Positions 60,725 through 64,000 of a stretch of 64,000 bases of DNA are shown piece after piece. The DNA is from Branchiostoma floridae (lineage: Eukaryota > Chordata > Leptocardii > Amphioxiformes > Branchiostomatidae): the NCBI RefSeq assembly GCF_000003815.2, contig NC_049989.1:17586144-17650143 (forward strand), in the 5' to 3' direction. Position 1 is the first letter of the stretch. Each line of letters starts with the position of its first letter. A program made the position numbers and the translations under genes. The notes beneath the pieces are model-generated. The model was given only the letters and a program-made list of their open reading frames with translations, was not told the DNA's origin and searched no databases.

Positions 60725-60995
60725 AATGTGCTATAACGGATTTGGCTTGAAATGGCACGTTATTGACGGAATCCATGCCATCATCGTAATCGAAAAGTGG
60801 AAACATAACCTCCGTAAACACATTCAGATCAGCCGATTGTGGCGAGATTTGCCATTCATACATGATACAAGTATATGCCAATGTTTCTGCAACATGTGAT
60901 CGAATCTGGTAACGGATTTATCTAAATGGCACAGTATTGACGAAATTGATTCTATTATCATTGACCAAAACTGAAAATGTAACCTGAATGTTGAG
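60725..60995 (+). repeat. Tandem duplication, unit about 175 bases
   Basis: TAACGGATTTGGCTTGAAAT GGCACGTTATTGACGGAAT (60735) recurs as TAACGGATTTATCTAAATGG CACAGTATTGACGAAATTG (60910). The minus-strand frame across it is not a recognisable protein. Confidence 0.55.
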
Positions 60996-62024
60996 TATGC
61001 CATAAACAAAGTGTCTAATTTTTCTTTTATCAAGCCTCAAAGCTCCAAACAACAGGTTTAAATTGAGTTTACTACAAAAATGTTCACTCTTCCATCCTAG
61101 TAAAAATCCTTACTACCTTTTCCCATCTAACTACTGCAAATCTTGAAATGTCTGCAGTGGTTCTATTTCCAAGGTGACCTCCCCACAACAAATTTGTGAT
61201 ACTACAAATATGCATTTCCAGTGTACTAATACCTATACTGTACTACAAAATTGTTTCAACTGGGAACTTAAACATTTTCAAAATACCATGAAAACTTCCT
61301 TCCTCCATCTACTGCAAAATCTAGTTCCTGTGAAAATAAATGGATTTAGTTACTGTACCATGTAAAAACTGCTCATGCACCATGCAATATAGATGTCGTT
61401 CTTATCTAAATCTGTGTCAAGCAGGAGATTTGATAAACTGTGACACATCTCCATTACCAGGCATGCTGCAGTACAGCAACGATTTTCCATTTCAATTTCA
61501 GCCTGGAGTATGCTACATTTATCATACACTGCGCTACATTCTTGTAAATGAAAGACTTCATCATTCTAAAATACATGTATTTTTGCGAGATGGGGCAGTC
61601 AGAAATGTATTTTTTATCCACTACCTCAAATTATTTCTTTATACCAAGGATTGAATACTGTAAATATTTTAGTGTTTGAAATTTTCATGCTTTTTTTGGT
61701 GACAAATATGCATTTCTACAAAATTGTTTCAACAGCAAACTTGAAACAAGCTTCAAAAACCTCTTTTCTCCTTCCATCTACCATGAAATTGCGATCCCGT
61801 ATTTCAAAACTTGATTTAGAACAAAATTAAAACACTGGGAGAACCTCCCTAATAATAATACCTAGTGAAATAAAGCCACTGCACCCTTGATAAATTCACA
61901 GCATGCATAGTTCTTGACTCTTGGCAGCTGTATAATTTGAAAAACTAGTATGACAAAATGCTTGCCCTAAATTCTTTGAATGGTACAGTCCTAACTATGG
62001 ACACATGTACATTGTTGTATATAT

Positions 62025-62050
62025 ATATATATATATGTGTGTGTATGCAT
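62025..62050. repeat. AT/TG microsatellite
   Basis: (TA)n followed by (TG)n, about 30 bases starting near 62017. Confidence 0.8.
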
Positions 62051-62480
62051 ACATGTGTAAGTACCACTGCCCGGCCAACCACTGTAAAATTGTATTGGCC
62101 ATTCCAGGAAAAGATAAGAAGAGTCAATAAAGCAGTCAAGGAAAGTTGAGTACATATTGTTAAGATCTCTATATGGAATTTAGCTCTAAGCTTCACTTGT
62201 GTATACTGACAGTGTTAAGTGTGATGAAATCAATGAATACACAACAGGATCAGATAGATACACTATTCTACTCAGTCCAAGCTACTTCACAGTTTTAACT
62301 GTGCATGCACATTGTTATAATATTTGCATTGTGGGTAATATGTCAAAGTTGAAGGCCCCTGAGACTTATTAATAAACACATATGGCCATAGTGGACAAAT
62401 CACATTGGACAAAAACAATACTCTGTTGTCCCAGGTTACCCTCCGTCACAGAGTGACAACAAATCTACAAAGAGTCCAAA

Positions 62481-62692
62481 TACTGTAAATGCAGAAATAA
62501 TCGCGGTGGATTAATGTTCGCGGTTTTCGCGGCGGCCGCTTCACCGCGAATTTAAAACCACCGCGAACATTTTTCCATAACAGTGAGAGACTACAGTGCA
62601 TGGTGCAACCGCGAAATTAAAACCACCGCTAAAAGTCCATTTTCCCGCTACCGCGAAATTAAATCCCCGCAAACTTAAATGCATTTACAGTA
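62481..62692 (+). mobile_element. MITE, TACTGTAAATGC-end family (best copy)
   Basis: TACTGTAAATGCAGAAATAATCG at the left and AACTTAAATGCATTTACAGTA at the right. Internal repeats of CCGCGAA and CGCGG (TTCGCGGTTTTCGCGGCGG, TTCACCGCGAATTTAAAACCACC, ACCGCGAAATTAAATCCCCG) make it a CpG-rich island in AT-rich intron. 212 bases. Confidence 0.88.
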
Positions 62693-62950
62693 TTTCATAG
62701 AGGTATGAGATCTCCGAACTCAAATGTTCTGAAATTGCTTTTTTGAAACCTTAATCCCACTAAACAAGTATGAACTTCACTCGGCCGGATTTAATGTATC
62801 GTCCCACACAGCTGGATTACAACACATGTACAGAGCTGTAAAACTAAAAGCCTACGTCATGAGGCACATTGCAGGCATTAAACTAATCATAAATCACAAA
62901 AGCGCGACCTCGTAAAGTCATTGGTACATTCCTGGAAAGACTACAGTAAC

Positions 62951-63284
62951 CAGGGCTCGAAATACCCACTTGAAAATGCAACCACATTTTGCTTTGCACA
63001 ACTTAATTTTAAACCAAGGTTGCACACTGGGCAACCTGAAATTTTGCAGTTGGAACACTGTTTCTCCCCCACATATGCGCATAAGCTTTTGTATCTATTT
63101 TTTGATAACATGAAACATATTACATAGTTACATATAACTGGAAGAATTGATAATAGATAAGTAGCTCATTTGAAGAAAGTAACAACTTGAAAGTGGGGCA
63201 ACCTGAAATGTTCATGGCGCAACCTGGCTTTTGACTCAGGTTGCCAGTTGGACAAACTGGCTGAAAAAAGTATTTTGAGCACTG
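62951..63284. mobile_element. CAGGGCTCGAAAT-type element with GCAACCTG core
   Basis: Starts CAGGGCTCGAAATACCC; ends AGTATTTTGAGCACTG (two mismatches to the expected complement). The motif GCAACCTGAAAT occurs at both sides and the complement CAGGTTGCC near the right end. Confidence 0.65.
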
Positions 63285-63298
63285 AGTAACTGTATCAG

Positions 63299-63627
63299 CA
63301 GGGCTCGAAATACTTTTACCTGCATTCCTGCACTGGTGCAGTTAACATTGACTTGAGAATAACCTGCACCAGACAAATTTTACCTGCACCACTCAGAATT
63401 TAGGAAGTATGGATCATATCAAAATTGTTCAGGAACCACTGCTATTTTTTCTTTTGTACTTTATAGGTGGTAATAGTCAATGCAGCTAAATAACCACCCA
63501 TATGCACCCACATCATATGACATTTTTGTATAAAACCCAGTACAGGCAGGTTAAGTGCAGTTAGATACCAGAAATACCTGCGCAGCTCCAATTTTACCTG
63601 CATTTGCAGGTGGTATTTCGAGCCCTG
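63299..63627 (-). mobile_element. CAGGGCTCGAAAT-type element with TACCTGCAC core
   Basis: CAGGGCTCGAAATACTTTTACC at the left and GGTGGTATTTCGAGCCCTG at the right, exact over the outer 14 bases. TACCTGCACC and relatives recur inside. It is the reverse of the 56885-57556 element, without the internal amplification, and sits only 14 bases after the previous element. Confidence 0.82.
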
Positions 63628-63793
63628 GTATGACATATAAGACATACAATCATTAGAGTCATAAAAGAAATACAGTCAAAGACTAGAACAATAACTTTAC
63701 ATCAGCTTTACAATACCAATGCAAAGAGTTGTTCTAGGATTATTGGGCAACGATATCAATTCTCTCTGACATCACAATGTATTATATTAAACT

Positions 63794-63912
63794 CTGGTAA
63801 AGCCTAGGAAAAAAAATGTTGTGTTTCCTGTTTGACGACCTTCCCTAGAAAGACCTGCCAACTTTTTTGGGGGGTGGTCAGTGGAGTCACATAGCTTCCA
63901 GTTAGAATTTTT
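63794..63912 (+). repeat. Dispersed repeat, inverted copy of 105-226
   Basis: GCCTAGGAAAAAAAATGTTGTGTTTCC..CCCTAGAAAGACCTGCC..TTTTTTGGGG..AGTGGAGTCACATAGCTTCCAG matches the reverse complement of 105-226 with few differences. Confidence 0.7.
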
Positions 63913-64000
63913 GTTCAGCCTGCTTCCTATTGAAGTAAAAACACTGCTTGTACAATATTGAAGGATAAATGTATCTATTATGCCCGAAATGAAAGTTTGA

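Larger units (their letters stand above)
55665..64000 (-). other. STX1: Syntaxin intron 3, at least 8.3 kb
   Basis: I searched the minus strand for syntaxin exons 1-3 (for example the EEIR..EVKRKHS helix Ha segment) and found none, so the intron runs past the window edge. It is almost filled with repeats and MITEs listed separately; 55800-56250 and 58780-59740 show nothing I recognise. Confidence 0.7.

Noticed and set aside
60615-60881. Minus-strand open frame of 88 residues with an apparent internal repeat
   Set aside because: The repetition is at DNA level (a 175-base tandem duplication) and the second copy is not open.

Overview
The window reads as animal nuclear DNA from an invertebrate chordate. 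Amphioxus (Branchiostoma) is the most likely source. Exons are short and widely spaced with GT/AG borders, the proteins are very close to vertebrate orthologues, and introns and spacers are packed with small inverted-repeat elements and microsatellites. The species call is inference. There are no bacterial-style genes, CRISPR arrays or rRNA/tRNA genes that I can see. Two assembly gaps (runs of N) lie at 14154-14253 and 53966-54460.

Both recognisable genes are on the minus strand. (1) A SERCA-type Ca2+-ATPase (ATP2A). Exons 1-5 lie at 21366-21483, 20904-20921, 20646-20728, 19488-19592 and 1394-1532, encoding about the first 154 residues; the rest of the gene lies left of the window. Exon sizes (118 coding, 18, 83, 105, 139 nt) and phases are those I recall for vertebrate ATP2A genes. 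Intron 4 is about 18 kb. A compact promoter-like cluster (CCAAT boxes, E-box, CRE) lies at 21726-21828.

(2) A syntaxin-1-family SNARE gene. Exons at 55590-55664, 53910-53965 (running into the gap), 53237-53419 and 51184-51321 lead to two alternative exons at 47911-48021 and 47745-47855. Four alternative last exons follow, at 47268-47363, 47034-47117, 46598-46678 and 43519-43596, each encoding a membrane anchor with its own stop. The first exons lie right of the window. The swapped pair begins right after the zero-layer Gln, so this gene can combine 2 SNARE-motif halves with 4 anchors (up to 8 C-termini). One anchor resembles the neuronal STX1/STX3B type and two the STX2/STX3A type. This is the most interesting system in the window.

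Between the genes (about 21.8-43.5 kb) I see no convincing gene, only dispersed repeats. Repeat classes include a SINE-like element with target-site duplications, a PIF/Harbinger-like MITE, a MITE with TACTGTAAATGC ends, elements bounded by CAGGGCTCGAAAT, and Penelope-like fragments carrying a covarying hairpin followed by GAAAC that resembles a hammerhead core. Two repeats have interacted with syntaxin splice sites: a SINE split and duplicated the exon 5 donor, and a minisatellite carries four extra copies of the exon 8 donor.
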